From assembly GCF_047675955.1 (NCBI RefSeq), contig NC_132912.1:78330382-78394381 (forward strand): a DNA stretch of 64,000 nucleotides, given 5' to 3'. The notes under the pieces were generated by a model that searched no databases, was not told the origin of the DNA, and saw nothing but the letters and a program-made list of their open reading frames with translations. This stretch comes from Chlorocebus sabaeus. Lineage: Eukaryota; Chordata; Mammalia; Primates; Cercopithecidae. Made by a program: the position numbers and the translations under genes. Shown piece by piece: positions 1 to 11,810 of this stretch (the stretch's first letter is position 1; every line of letters starts with the position of its first letter).

Positions 1-152
1 TATTTTATTTTATTTTATTTTATTTTTGTAGAGATGGAGTCTTGTTTTGTTGTCAGGACTGGTCTGGAACTCCTGGGCTCAAGTGATCCTCATCCTCCTG
101 CCTCAACCTCCCAAAGCACTGGGATTACAAGCATGAGCCATCGCGCCTGGCT
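1..152 (-). mobile_element. Alu fragment cut by the left window edge
   Basis: Reverse-oriented Alu sequence starts at base 1 with TATTT repeats (A-rich linker read in reverse), then the left arm ending GCGCCTGGC. The remainder lies outside the window. Confidence 0.85.
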
Positions 153-310
153 ATCATTCTACTCTCTATATCTCCATGAGAGAGTTTCTTAGCTCCAACA
201 TATGAGAACACGCAGTATTTGTCTTTCTGTGACTGGCTTATTTCACTTAACAAAATGACTTCCAGTTCCATCCATGTTGATGCTACAAATGACATGATTT
301 CATTATTTTA
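153..310 (-). mobile_element. Old L1 3'-region fragment
   Basis: Text such as GTATTTGTCTTTCTGTGACT and GGCTTATTTCACTTAACA is the reverse of the 3' part of L1M/L1PB-type elements. Degenerate; boundaries approximate. Confidence 0.6.
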
Positions 311-790
311 AAATAATTTTAAAAACCTTTTTACCCCTCACATATTTTTAAGGTGACATCTGTCATGTTTTACCATACATTTAAATAGTTACAAAGGATT
401 AAATTGCTGGTATATTGAAAATAATTAAAATTTCAAATTTCAAAAATTCTATTTATTAAATGTATCCAGTGGAATCTAAAATGTTAACAGTTGATACCCA
501 TCCAGCATCATCCATGTAAAAAATATATAAACAATTTTATGCTGGAAATTGTACAATATTTCTTTTCCTACTTGAACTTGTATTTTTATTCCACTTCCCC
601 TACAGAATTTTATGCTAAAATAAAATATTTTTATGCTGGAGAAGTCTTTACTGCTCACCTTATAATATTTCTCTGCAACAAACATATGTATATAAATTGA
701 AATTTTATACATCACATATCATGTGGTGGATGAGCCCTTTTTCCTCCAATTAGTTATGTATTCATAGGTAACTATTACTTAATGTAGAAT
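311..790. other. AT-rich upstream intergenic sequence, no feature seen
   Basis: Short open frames on both strands have low-complexity, AT-driven composition and no homology I recognise. Confidence 0.5.
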
Positions 791-1114
791 CAATACCAAT
801 AATTTGTTTTTCTTTTTTTGAGACAGGGTCTTACTCTGTCACCCAGGCTGGAGTGCAGTGGTGCGATCTTGGCTCACTGCAACCTCCATCTCCCTGGTTC
901 AAGCGATTCTTCTGCCTCAGCCTCCCAAGTAGGTGGGATTATAGGCACCTGCCACTGCGCCCAGCTAATTTTTGTATTTTTAGTAGAGATGGGATTTCAC
1001 TATGGTGGTCAGGCTGGTCTCAAACTCCTGACCTCAGGTGATCCACCCTCTCAGCCTCCCAAAATGCAGGATTACAGGCCTGAGCCACCGCTCCTGGCCC
1101 AATATCAATAATTT
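791..1114 (-). mobile_element. Alu (AluS-like), full length, with target duplication
   Basis: The element at 806-1099 runs from a T tract to GCTCCTGGCC. Flanks CAATACCAATAATTT (791-805) and CAATATCAATAATTT (1100-1114) form a 15-bp target duplication with one mismatch. The 97-codon open frame inside is a typical antisense-Alu frame, not a gene. Confidence 0.93.
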
Positions 1115-2079
1115 TAACTGTCTCTTTGACCTCTAGATGGTTTTTATACCCCAGGACAATGCAATGGGTGGAAGTGATGGCTTTCTTTTGTTAAATGGGA
1201 AAAGGTGATTGTGAAAGGGTGACCAAGGGGAGGCCTAGACAGCAGGTAAGTTGTTAGGCCCATCAATTTCAAACCTAAGTTGAAGATCTTAACCACAAGT
1301 TCCTTTAAACAGTCAGAACTTTACATATACCCAGGCCTTGCAAAGTCTTTGGGTGCCCCAATTTGAGAACCACCGATTCAAATTATACAACTAATTCTTG
1401 TGACTGATTTGCTTTGTGAGTAAAGAGCATTCTGATTATAATGTAACTTGAATTTCCTCAGGATTGTGTATAATATGTAGGTCACCCTGGCAGTAATAAC
1501 TTAAATTGCACTTAATTTTGTCTCCATCTGCTGACAAGAGCTCTCATCCCTTGCAAATTCTGCCAGACTCCTACCCCTTACTACCAAGCAGTGATTCTTA
1601 AGTGTTCACAAATAAATCTACATAGCCAATTCTTCAGCATCTTTTTGTGGTTACAGGCACCAATGCTTTACAGTTGTGTTTTCCATGCTTTCACATAATA
1701 AAAATACCAAGGTAATGCGTCAAATTCTGTAAGCCAAAATATGTATTATTAGTTTTAAAATATGTATTATATTATAATATGTATTATTAGTTTTTTAAAA
1801 AACCACACATTATCACTATTGTTTAACATTTACAAGGACTTTTTTACATATTAAAAATTTCTTATTATGAAAGGTTTGATGGATACCAAATATATGTTAT
1901 ATATGTAAGTAACCGGGTAAACATTACAGTTAATATTGGTGAACCCATCACCCAACTTAAGAATTAAAACATGACCAGTAAGTAGCTCTGTATCTGCAGG
2001 CTCTGTGACTATCCTGTTCTCCTGCCTTCCTTCCAAAGCTGGGCATTAGCCTGAATTTTGTTTTTAGCATTCCTTTCCT
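1115..2079. other. Upstream sequence without a recognised feature
   Basis: Mostly unique AT-rich DNA; an imperfect ATGTATTATTAGTTTT duplication lies at 1740-1800. Confidence 0.4.
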
Positions 2080-2830
2080 GTTAAGCATAAACTTTTATCA
2101 CACACTTGTTTCCTTAAACAATGTACTGTTTAAAGTCTCTTGGTATTTAAGTTTACAAAGATTATATATTCTGTGTACCCTTCTGCAACGAGTTTTCTTC
2201 AGTATTTCTAAGATTTAGTTATGTGTATGTTATTAAACATAATTATGGTTTTTTTTAAAGATATATGACATTCTACTGGGTAAATCACCACAATTTATTA
2301 ATCTATGCTCCTGAAATGAGCATTTGGATTTTTAAAATCCTTTTGCTATGATAAGCAATGTTGCCTATATAAATTTGCAAGAATTTCCCAGAGGATACAC
2401 ACCAAGGAGCAGAACTGCTAGGTAAACACATTTTCAACTTTACAAGACAGTTCTAAATTTGTTTTTCCAAAGTGATTGGACATATTTCTATCTCCTCCAC
2501 CAGTATATAATATCTCTTGGACTTGCATCTTTGCCAACCTCTAGTATTTTCAGATTTCTTAATATTTCTCAATCTAGTGACTGTAAAATATCTCCTTGGG
2601 ACCTTAATCTTCAGTTTACAGACTAATAATAAGGTTGAGCAACCTTTCATATTTTATTTGTCATTTGGATTTACTCTCCTATAATATGCCTACCATAGCT
2701 TTTGATCATTTTCCAGTTGGATTTTTATTGATTTATAGGAGTTCTTTATATATAGCATAGTATTTAGCAGTAGTAGGTGATATATCTTGAATATATCCAA
2801 TTCACATAATTTTTTCTCATTCAGTTCTCA
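2080..2830 (-). mobile_element. Old L1 (L1M-type) 3' fragment
   Basis: Reverse-oriented and highly diverged: segments resemble the L1 ORF2 end and 3' UTR, for example GGAGTTCTTTATATATAGCA, preceded by a region like 'acacaccaaggagcagaactgc'. Confidence 0.6.
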
Positions 2831-2919
2831 TAGTTCTATAGGTCCTTTACAGTTGCCTTTCGGTACTCATGTTTTCTTCCTACAGTAGTAACCGCTCCTG
2901 TTTTTGTGGGACAGTTTAC

Positions 2920-3085
2920 AAAGCACTCCCACACATCTTATCTGAGTCTCCCAACAACTTTAAAACACAAGATGGGTATTATTATACTTGTTTTACAAAT
3001 AAGAAAACCGAGTGGCTTGCCCAAGGTAATCAGGCTAATAAATCCTCAGACTCCACATTCCATAGCCTCCTTATGATTATGTGAT
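2920..3085 (+). repeat. MIR SINE fossil
   Basis: Degenerate MIR core: a 'gatgggtattattatac...ttacaaataagaaaaccgag' pattern followed by 'cttgcccaaggtaatcaggc'. Confidence 0.6.
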
Positions 3086-5480
3086 GCTTCAGCTATTCGT
3101 AGACCATTCATTTAAGAAAATGCTGCACTTCTGCTTAGCACCTTGACCTCAGTTCCTTCTCTCTCTCTGTCTCTTCCATATATAATTCAAAATATAGCTT
3201 TAATTTATTCAGTTCAACCTTAACACATTATCTACAAGATGAACAGATGAGTAAAAGGAAGCACCAAGAGAATTTTTAATAGGACTTTTTTTATATATAA
3301 GAGAGGCTAGGAGGATATTCAAAATCACAAGTTACCTGTTCTGTGTCAAACCACATTTTTCAAAATAATGGATCTGTTATGTAACAGAGCTGATTTTAAG
3401 TTCAGTGTTTTCTTTGTCTTTAGCCTCTTAGTTTAAAACAAGAATATGGAGAATAAGAGAAGAAAAATGTACTTTGCATATATTAGTATTCTCTAGATTG
3501 GCTTCTGTAGTTTTTAATTTATTATAATACTATCTGTTATATAAGGAGTAACCAATATATGTATGTTTTTAATTGGCATTAAGTATTGACCTTATAGTGA
3601 GAAGTAATATTGGTAGGACAGTAATTCCGTCACTCATCCTCTAGCTGAAGCTACTACATCTGGGCAGTTGGGTGGATATCAACCTTCTGTAAGAGCCCAA
3701 GGATGATGGGTTAAGAGATGTCCAAATGTTCTCTCTCAAATATTTGAGATGGTAAAACGTAGTACTTCTCACTTTCTGGGAACTGTAAAATAAATAGATA
3801 GATTGAAAGATAAATCCTCAAGCTAATCAAACTACTGCATGTGAGCTCTTCAAACTTTTGTAGTTTCCATGAGTGATTATATTTTATGTGCATTACATAC
3901 ACCAGAGAAAACTGCGTCTGATCAAACTAGTAGTAACGAGAAAGGACTTTAGGATAAATAAGGAAACAGAAGTCCTACTCCAAGGTATTTTAATCATCAT
4001 ATAATAATAAAGTATTTAAGCACTTCCTGGGGACTCTCCCAGTGTATAATAAAAGCAGGACCACATCATAACTTCTTCTCCAAAGAGAAAGGTCTTTTGT
4101 AACAACTGTATTCTACAGATAATTACTAAATGTGGCCTTTCCTAACCTTTTCTTCTAGTATCATAAATAAATGTATCTCTAGTTAAATATCTGGTGTTAA
4201 CTCATCAGATATTCCTATATCAGTGTCCAATTTTAAACTGGTTGACTCACCTCTGTTTTTATGAAGTGCTGGCTTCTACATGTATTTTGATCTGCAGCTG
4301 AGAGCTGTATGTGTTATAAGTACTACGTGTCTGATATGGGCTCTCGGTGTATTTTTCTTTTGAGTCAGGTGCTATAGCTAGGCTCATGCAGCCTCACATT
4401 GAGTAGGGGATAATTACACCACAAAGTGGTAGCATAAGAGAGAAATGTGCATTGGAGGAAGGGGCATTTAATGATTCTGAAATTCAGACCTGTGTTGTAG
4501 AAAATGAGGTGAGCTCCGTGTTGGTAATTTTGAACACATCTTTTATTGTTGTAAGGAAGTCATTCATAATGCAAGGGGACCATCATTCCCAACTGGGAAA
4601 CTTCTAGTATCACCTAGTCCAAAGGTTCTTAAAGAGGCATTTTACCTATTTGAGGAAGGGTATCCATTATATTTTTAAAATACATTCTCAAACCAACTGC
4701 TTTTAAAAAGGTCTTGCAGTTAAAATGACCATATAATATCCACTTCGGGATAAGTGCAAGATTGGTGCAACACTGGGACAACCGACCCAGGCAGGGTCTG
4801 TCCCAGGCAAATAAAAAACATGGGCACCTATTTATGGAGGAAAAATGCCCAAGGGTTTCTAGGCGATGAGGGCTGGAGGGTTGATTTGGTAGACTCTTCA
4901 AGAAGAAAAAATGTCTGAGGCCCAAAGAGGCTTCCTGTTGTCTTTTCAAGGGGGAAATCAAGATAAACTAGGGACAATGAATTTTACGGACTTTTCAAGG
5001 GTGTGAAATCTTTGCTGCTTTCATTTTGATTTTTAAAAATTCCACGTTTCCCTTTATAATTAACAAAATCCATTAATTAAAATGGGTCTTTATGCTCATC
5101 TTTAGGGCAGCAAGAAATACGGCTCTTGAGAAATAGTATCCCATTTTGCTGTCACCTTGGATGTTGGTGGGGAAACAAGGGGAGAGGGAAAGAGAGAGTG
5201 AGAGAGCTGAAAGAAATCCTTCGCAAGAAAACAGAGTAAGTGGACAGAGTAGTGGGCGGGGAACATCTGGGATTATAAACACTGGGGGCAAAGACAAGAC
5301 CTTGTGAAATGGCTGACATAGTATCTTACGAACCTGATGAATAAAGCCATTATCTCTGGGTGACCCTGGTGACAACGCTGGGCAAGGTGAGAGGAGACAG
5401 CGAGCGCTGTGTTTGAGAGCAATGTTACTGGTTCTCTGAGAGCGAGACCGTGGGCTCGTAGTGACACCGTGGGTTCCTGA
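3086..5480. other. Upstream flank of RTKN2, no gene seen
   Basis: No repeat or coding homology recognised with confidence. Open frames near 4629-5686 on the minus strand run into the CpG island and lack splice or homology support. A GC box (GGGCGG) lies at 5254-5259, outside the densest island. Confidence 0.5.
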
Positions 5481-5762
5481 GTTGTCTGGGAGTACAGGGA
5501 CGGCAGCCTCGAGTCGGTCCAGCTACGATCACTTTGTAAGGCCTTCGGTGGGATGCGGTCAGAAGGCTCCCAGTGCAAAGGGCGTGCCACGAAAACCACC
5601 AGCCAGAAACCTGCGCTGCGACAGGTGCGCTCCGCCGCCAAATCTTTCCCTGCGGCCCTTCCCACTCCAGTTCCAGGCCCGCCCACATCCCTGTCCCGGC
5701 TTTAAGTCGGGTGCCGCCGCCCTCTCCCCCGCCCCGCCGCGCTGGAGCCTGGGGTCTCGGCA

Positions 5763-5770
5763 ACTTCCGG
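5763..5770 (-). promoter_or_regulatory. ETS/GABP-type site
   Basis: ACTTCCGG is the reverse complement of CCGGAAGT, the optimal ETS/GABPA core, and lies about 195 bases upstream of the RTKN2 ATG inside the CpG island. Position and sequence fit a core-promoter activator site; occupancy cannot be seen from sequence. Confidence 0.5.
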
Positions 5771-5803
5771 CGGCGGGAGCGGCGGGGTGCGAGGCGTGCC
5801 CAC

Positions 5804-5815
5804 TGCGCGTGCGCG
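5804..5815 (+). promoter_or_regulatory. NRF1-like site
   Basis: TGCGCGTGCGCG differs by one base from the NRF1 palindrome YGCGCAYGCGC. It is 34 bases downstream of the ETS-type site, a common pairing in housekeeping promoters. Confidence 0.4.
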
Positions 5816-5901
5816 TCGGCCGGGCTTCTCTTGCGCCCCCGGCCCCTGCGACTGGGACTTGGTACAGCCGGGCGGTTGGCGTCCTCCGCGGCTCCAGCCA
5901 G

Positions 5902-5930
5902 GGGCGGGCTTTTCAAATCTTCCTTTGAAA
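5902..5930 (+). promoter_or_regulatory. GC box followed by an inverted pair of CHR-like elements
   Basis: GGGCGG at 5902-5907 is followed by TTTCAAA (5911-5917) and TTTGAAA (5924-5930), a 7-bp inverted repeat with a 6-bp spacer. TTTGAA is the cell-cycle homology region bound by DREAM/MuvB in G2/M promoters. The CHR-sense copy has no CDE four bases upstream, so this is suggestive only. It lies 34-62 bases upstream of the ATG and may be within the 5' UTR. Confidence 0.3.
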
Positions 5931-5963
5931 GAGTGGCGACGGCCCGGACAGTTCACGCTGGAG

Positions 5964-6023
5964 ATGGAGGGGCCGAGTCTGAGGGGTCCTGCGCTCGGCC
6001 TGGCGGGGCTTCCCACCCAGCAG
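5964..6023 (+). CDS. RTKN2: RTKN2 coding exon 1 (start codon to first donor)
   Basis: Sixty coding bases give 20 residues starting MEGPSLRGPALGLAGL. The ATG at 5964 has purine G at -3 and G at +4, a strong Kozak context, and lies inside the CpG island. The exon ends CAG followed by GTGAGT, a near-consensus donor, in phase 0. The transcription start upstream is not defined by sequence; by the spacing of the GC boxes and the ETS and NRF1-like motifs it is probably within about 200 bases of the ATG. Human RTKN2, as I remember it, has the same first residues except Arg at the position of Gly12. Confidence 0.93.
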
Positions 6024-7670
6024 GTGAGTTGCGGGAGGGAACCTGCCGCGGAAGGAGAGGGAGCCGGGGTTCTGTTCCTCGCGCCTTCGCTTTGTGGAGT
6101 CGTCGGGAAAGCCTCTCCCCTGCTCCTCTGTTTCAGCGGTGGCCACAAAGAAAGGGAGGGACTAGGAGACTGCACTCTTGGGGCTCTAAAGGGCCTGGAT
6201 ATCGGCACCGCCGGATTTCTCAGAGAGGGAGCTGAGGTCCGGAATGGGAAGGCGGGGCCAGGGTCCCAGCGCGCGTTTGCGGGTGCGCTTGTCTGCTGCC
6301 CTCCCCAGGCTTTGGACGCCTGTCTTTTTGCAAGTGTAGGTGATGCCGGGGAAATGGGAGCCGCTTGATTCCCAAGAAACCCAGCGAGGCCAGTGGAAGA
6401 CAGTTGGCTTATTACGGATTTAATGGGAAACACAGTAATGGAGCGATGTCTACACACAACACAGAACTGGTTGGGGTGGGGGGTGGGGTTCGGAGTGGAG
6501 TAGAGGCAAACTGCAACCTCTGCACTTTAGAGAAAGTTGAAGGTTTGATAGTGGGTTCTTTCTCAAATCATTGGAAAGGAAAAAGAGAGTACACGTTAAA
6601 TTGGATAGAAGTTTGATGTTTGCTTTTGTGCTATGTAAATTGTGTTAGAAACCTTTTTATTTTGCTTTTTACTAGACCAACATTATTTCTTGGCAGCATC
6701 AGTTATTAAAATGTTACCACTTTTCACTCTTAACCATAACTTTAGGGTCTTAAAAGAAAACTCTGATGTCTTTAAGCTGGATCTTCACTTCTATTTTAAT
6801 CTCTACCTTCTTTTGCCTACTTCAGAAGTAGGTTAAGCCATATGAAATTGCCAGTTTTGTAGGTCAAAATTGGTAAAATATTTGCAATTTCATTCATATG
6901 GAGGCACCTGATATCTTTGTTTAAAAATCTAGAATTTCCTTAGCAGACACAAAATTGTTAGGAAGTTTTCAATAATACTGTGAAAAATAAAGCAAGACAT
7001 TAAGATTCATTATGCAAAAGAAGTCCAGTGTCTTTATCAGTAATTTTTATGCTGTTTTATGTCAGCATTTTCAAAAATTTCAAAGATTTTGATGTACTTT
7101 TTTTCGATCCTGTCCTGTTATATACTTTGGCTGTCCTGATTGCTAACAAAATCTTAATTTATAGTGAATTGGCATTCTATTGAGATTCTTGTATGTATCA
7201 TACAGTGTAGGTGTAGGTGTAGCTGTCCAGGTGTATTTACTGAGCTTCAGGCTGCAGGAATAGGAATGGTACAGAAGCGACAAGAGGATAAAATCATGAA
7301 GGAAGTTTAGCTGCACGGAATGAAAATAATGTTTAAATATACGTAAAGGCTTGGTTATTTACATGTGGGAAGGTAAAATACTTAATTTTTTAGGCAGGAC
7401 AAAATCGAAATGATTGAAATGCAGAATCTTCAGTTTAGATTTGGAGAAAAAACACAAAATAGTCGTAGGGTTCAACCTAACAGGAATATTGAGAGTCAGT
7501 CAGATAATTTTATACTTGACTAATACTGAATTTTTATTTGGCATTTCCTTTGATACATGAATGAAGCTGCCATGTTATCGAGGTAAGGCCAAAGATTTTA
7601 AGGTGGCCACACACTAGTCAAACACCTCTGCTGAAACCCTGGAGTCCTCTGCGACTCCTCACAGCATAGA
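6024..7670. other. Intron 1, proximal part
   Basis: No coding or repeat feature recognised. It holds the island tail, a G-rich tract at 6473-6488 (G4-T-G6-T-G4), and a short hexamer repeat (GTGTAG/GTGTAG) near 7205-7225. Confidence 0.5.
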
Positions 7671-7679
7671 GTATTGGCT

Positions 7680-7880
7680 GTGTAGTCAGATTCAGGTCAA
7701 ACCAAACTCTTCTTGTTGTGCAACCTTAAATAAGTTATCTCTGTTTTCTAAGTTTCAGTTTCCACAGTTGTAGATTGGGTATTCTGCCTGTCCCAGACAG
7801 CTGTTGGAATTCAAGAACATCTCTAAAGTACTTATCACAGCACCTAGCCCTCAGGATGTGCTTGAGAGATGACTATTGTT
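7680..7880 (-). repeat. MIR SINE fossil
   Basis: Reverse MIR pattern: 'aaataagttatctctgttttctaagtttcagtttcc' type text, then 'cttatcacagcacctagccctcagg'. Confidence 0.65.
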
Positions 7881-9006
7881 GTTACTATCCTCTGTCCTAT
7901 TCAGCTGAGTGGTTCGGGCAGTCCCCTACCTTTTCTTACAAATGTTTAAGCTTTTGGAATTTTAATAAAAATAAAATTAAAAAAGTAATACTGTCTTATT
8001 GCAGGAAAGTCAACATAGAAACATGAATTTACGAATTCTCTCTCTCGTTCCATTCCCCAGAATGGCCGCTGTTAACAATTTCCAGACTTTTTTCTGTACA
8101 TAAACAATTCTTAAAATCCACACAATTTCTTTTAGCAAAATGAGAACGGACTGTATTTACTCTTTTCTTCTTCTTCACCTTGGTCTTTTGGTTAGCATGG
8201 CTTAACTATATCCATTAGGTGAATGGTAGTTTCTGTCTTGATTACTGCAGTTGTCTTTCCAGGAGTTCAACTTCAGGTTTTTTTAGTCAGTTTTTAATAC
8301 TAACAATAAAGCCATTTTCTTTGCACTTCCTTCATACTAGGCTAGCTCTTAACACCTAGTAGGTTTCTGTTTCCTACTTAATCTACATTTCCGTTTTTAA
8401 GGTATCCTCCTATTTCATTCATAGCCTTGTCCGTATATTTTTATCAGCCTAACTTGTTAAAGTACTTACAGGGTCAGGACAGTGACACAGGCTTCTGTTT
8501 GACTTGATTGGAGGCAAGCCCTTATTCAGAAAATTGGAAAAGAAATAAGAGGATGATGGCCTTACCTCATTCTCTGCTCTTTCTGGAGACTGGCATTCAA
8601 ACACTTCTAAAAGGAATGGTTACAGAGAGACTAGCTTTTGTCTTTGGTCCTAATCAGCCTTGACTCTACCTGGCCGAGCCATTATGGCTGAGGGAGCAAC
8701 ACTGATGATTTTCCACTCCGTACTCATCCTCTTTGAGGTCAATAAACGTCACTATTGAATGCCCAATCGGTGCCCTTATTACATGATCATTATTCTTATT
8801 GGGGATAGCACTAGACATCAACCCTTACCCCAGATGCACTGTGTACCCTTAGTAACTAAAGACAGCTCTAAAGGGTTTCAGTTCCATAAACCCTTCCTTG
8901 CTAGAGCTAGCATTGCTTAACCAGAGAGGCTTTTTCTGCATGTAAAGTATAGATGTGTACTAAAAGAAGTTGCATGGGAAATACAAAACTGGCTAAAACC
9001 AGTAGC

Positions 9007-9037
<31 letters not shown>
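7881..9037. other. Intron 1 sequence ending in a long A tract
   Basis: No feature recognised. The segment ends in about 29 consecutive A at 9009-9037, as a retroposed sequence would, but I found no target duplication and could not match the 500 bases upstream to any gene or repeat. Confidence 0.35.
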
Positions 9038-9040
<3 letters not shown>

Positions 9041-9169
9041 CAGAATACATTGAAAACCATATGTACACTTAACACTTCATCCTGCTTATGTTAGCCTTCT
9101 GGGATCCACTTAACTCACATTTGCCTGAGACCTGCCTCAGCAAGGGAGGTAAGATTATAGTTTACTATG

Positions 9170-9400
9170 TATGTTAATTTGGCTGGATTATGGGTCAGTA
9201 AACTATTTCTATAAAGGGCAAACAGTAAATATTTTCAGCTTCGCAGGCCACTCAGTCTCTGTTGAAGTCGCTCAACTCTGCCCTTGTAGCTTAAAGGAGC
9301 CATAGACAATATGAATGAATGTGTCTGTGCTCCAGTATAACTTTATTTACAAAATCAGGTCCCAGCCAGGCCATAGTTTTCTGACCCTTGCTCTAAAGAA
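9170..9400 (+). mobile_element. Medium-reiterated DNA transposon fossil (hAT-like), subfamily not assigned
   Basis: The text 'aactatttctataaagggcaaacagtaaatatttt', 'agccatagacaatatgaatgaatg' and 'ctttatttacaaaatcaggtcc' is a familiar MER-type nonautonomous element. Orientation is arbitrary and the subfamily name is not certain. Confidence 0.6.
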
Positions 9401-9703
9401 AAAAAATCTTCATAGTAGTATCTGTTAGATACGCCTCATTTCCTTAATAAATAGTACTTTAATCTTACATCATCTTCAAACTTTTTAAATGTACTTTTTA
9501 AAAAAATCCTGGCTACATTTTCTTTCTCTACTATTTCCCAAGCTTCTGTAGTTTTATGGAGTCTTCATTGTAAGTGATGGTGAGAAGATACTCTTTATTT
9601 ATGGGACAGAAACCCAAACTGATTCGTTAATGTGGCTGTAGCCACCTGCTGGTTCTTTAAGGTTGTTGCAACTTTCAAGATTGCTGTGGAATTTCAAATA
9701 GTC

Positions 9704-9904
9704 CAGCGGTGCTTCTCTACCCTGGCTGACCATTGAATCACCAGAAGAAATGTAAAAAAAAAAAAAAAAAAAAAAAAAAGGCTCAAGCCCCACCTCCAGA
9801 GATCCTGCTTGGTCTGGGGTAGGTCACAGGTTTAGGTACTTTTATAAGGCCCTTCCTCTCTGCCTCAGATGGTTTGAATATGCAGCCAGCTTTGAGAACC
9901 ACTG
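9704..9904 (-). mobile_element. MER5A hAT-Charlie fossil with internal poly(A)
   Basis: The ends are a diverged inverted pair (CAGCGGTGCTTCTC and TTTGAGAACCACTG), and the centre carries CCCCACCTCCAGAGATCCTG and GGTCTGGGGTAGG. A run of 26 A at 9754-9779 sits where the consensus has a short A-rich stretch. Confidence 0.85.
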
Positions 9905-11090
9905 TGCTAGTTCAACTGCCTGTTTCATTGCAGCATTTAAAACCAAAATAGAATTTAGTGGCACCAGATGGTATTTGTTTATATTTGAGTTGTGGGGTAA
10001 AACTATTCATCCCAGCTTTAGGTTGCTCCCTGTGTGCACTCCCCAATATAGTCAGTCTGCAAGAGTTTATTTCTATAGACATATGGGTCACATAGATAAT
10101 TCTTATAATTAATTGCTAATTACATTAAAGAAGAATTTACTTTGGGGCTGGTTAACTCATAAAAAGATGAAATGGAGTTGTTGAAATTCAGTCATGTGCA
10201 GCGAAGGAAAACCAGCGAATGACTACATTTATATAGTACACCAGTTTTGAGTTACAACACTATATGAGAAGGTTTTTATGTGGTGATTACATGATGTAAT
10301 TACAGGAGGTAATTAAATAGATCTGTTTTCTGTATGTAAATAGTACAGTTGATTGATTTGGATAGTCAAGTTAAATCATCTGCAGTTTGTCATTTGGGGT
10401 AGTCTTCAAAGACTGTTAGCTCTCCTAACTTTCATCTTTTCTTTTTGAAAAGGTTGTCCAGACCTTTTGTTACTAGATTTCATTTACATTTTTAAATTTA
10501 CATTTTGATCCAATCAGAAGGTAAATTATAGTCTTTATTTTGTTTACCATAGAAACTAGGGTGATCACTTTATCTTTAAGAAATAGACATACTAGAAACA
10601 TCATTACATGTTTGTGATACAATAAAGAGTACCTTTGATTTATAATTTTTATAAAGTCATTGTGAATTAAATCAGAACTGTACATTCAGTTTGTAGAATT
10701 TTAATGTTGCATGTGAAACTTGTATGTAGAATCAGGCCATTAAAAGATAATTATATGGAATAAAAGACTTTCAGAAATAAACTATTTAGTAGTTTCATGG
10801 TGAACCCTAAAACTAAAATAAATGGTATGTCCAGAATTATATTATAAAGCTCTGTTCCGGATAGCTAAGGCTTCTGACATTTTCTATGTACAATGCTTTC
10901 GCTCTCTTGCTTCTGAGATTGTGTTTACACTGCCTACTATTACAAATAGCCTGTTTCCTCCCTGCTACTAAATGTTGGCTCCTTTACTCAGTATCTGCTT
11001 TTTCAGAATGTTTGTCTTGGTTAATTCACTGTCATCAACCACATTGCCATCTCTTAATAAAATTTATATAATATATATGTGTGATATATT
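9905..11090. other. Intron 1, no feature recognised
   Basis: AT-rich, apparently unique. Small open frames on both strands lack homology. Confidence 0.45.
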
Positions 11091-11099
11091 GTTCACGTT

Positions 11100-11540
11100 A
11101 GTTATTGTATGTTTTCTAAGGCTGCTATAACAAATGACCAAGACTAAGTGACTGAAAACAAGAAAAATTTATTCTCAAACTTATGGAGGCCAGATGTCTG
11201 AAATCAAGGAATTGGCAGGGTCACGCTCCTCTGAAGGCCGTAGGAAAGAATTCTCTTCTTGCCTTTTCCAGCTTCTGATTACTGCCATCAATCCTTGGTA
11301 TTTTTTTGACTTATAGACGTATTAGTCTCTGTCTTCATATGTCATTCTCTCTGTATGTGACTGTGTCTTCATGCGACCTTTCTTTAAGGACACTAGTCAT
11401 TAGATTTAGGACTTACTCTAATCCAGTATGTCCTCATCTTACCTAATTACATCTGCAAAACCCTCTATCCAAATAAGGCTACATTCTGAGGCACTGGGTG
11501 GACATAAAGTTTGGAGAGACACTATTAAACTTCATATAGT
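11100..11540 (-). mobile_element. Interspersed repeat, LTR-like (class not assigned)
   Basis: The text 'ctaaggctgctataacaaatgacc', 'aaaaatttattctcaaacttatggaggcc' and 'ccaaataaggctacattctgaggcactgg' matches a common primate medium-reiterated repeat. I could not fix the family or true strand. Confidence 0.5.
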
Positions 11541-11810
11541 TATAGGAGCACATGTTTGTCACCTTTGTTTATGTTCTGTTTATTCAGTTTCTTTAGATTG
11601 TAAAGATTTCCTAATGAAGCAAGAAGTTAAGAATTGCAAAGAGCACTTTAAAATAGCTATTTTTACACTACATATATTTATATTAAAACTTTGTTGCTTT
11701 CTCAATATGGTATACAATTATGATATCTAGTACATTTTGCATCTATTATGGGTTAAAATGTAATTTTGGATTTTTGCTATATTTTAAAGATGCATTTTTT
11801 TTTTTTTTAG

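Larger units (their letters stand above)
5480..6330 (+). promoter_or_regulatory. RTKN2: CpG-island promoter of RTKN2
   Basis: G+C and CpG content rise sharply against AT-rich surroundings, and there is no TATA box near the start codon, as in a broad CpG promoter. Visible sites include GC boxes (CCCCGCCCC within 5726-5738 and GGGCGG at 5902-5907), an ETS/GABP-type ACTTCCGG at 5763-5770, and an NRF1-like TGCGCGTGCGCG at 5804-5815. Many long open frames on both strands here are a consequence of high GC, not genes. Edges are judged by eye. Confidence 0.85.

Noticed and set aside
818..1111. 97-codon frame with a SWDYRHPPP-like pattern, and similar frames at 16268, 20377, 39104, 54097, 62170 and 62875
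   Set aside because: These are the familiar translations of reversed Alu sequence, not genes.
5903..5917. A true CDE/CHR composite
   Set aside because: Spacing fits, but the CHR half is in the wrong orientation relative to the CDE, so I report only a CHR-like pair.
5273..6457. Many overlapping open frames of 77-251 codons on both strands around exon 1
   Set aside because: They come from the high GC content of the CpG island. None has homology, splice structure or a domain; only the ATG at 5964 continues into a recognised protein.
6473..6488. G-rich tract as a G-quadruplex
   Set aside because: Only three separable long G runs; a canonical four-run motif would require shorter runs outside the tract.
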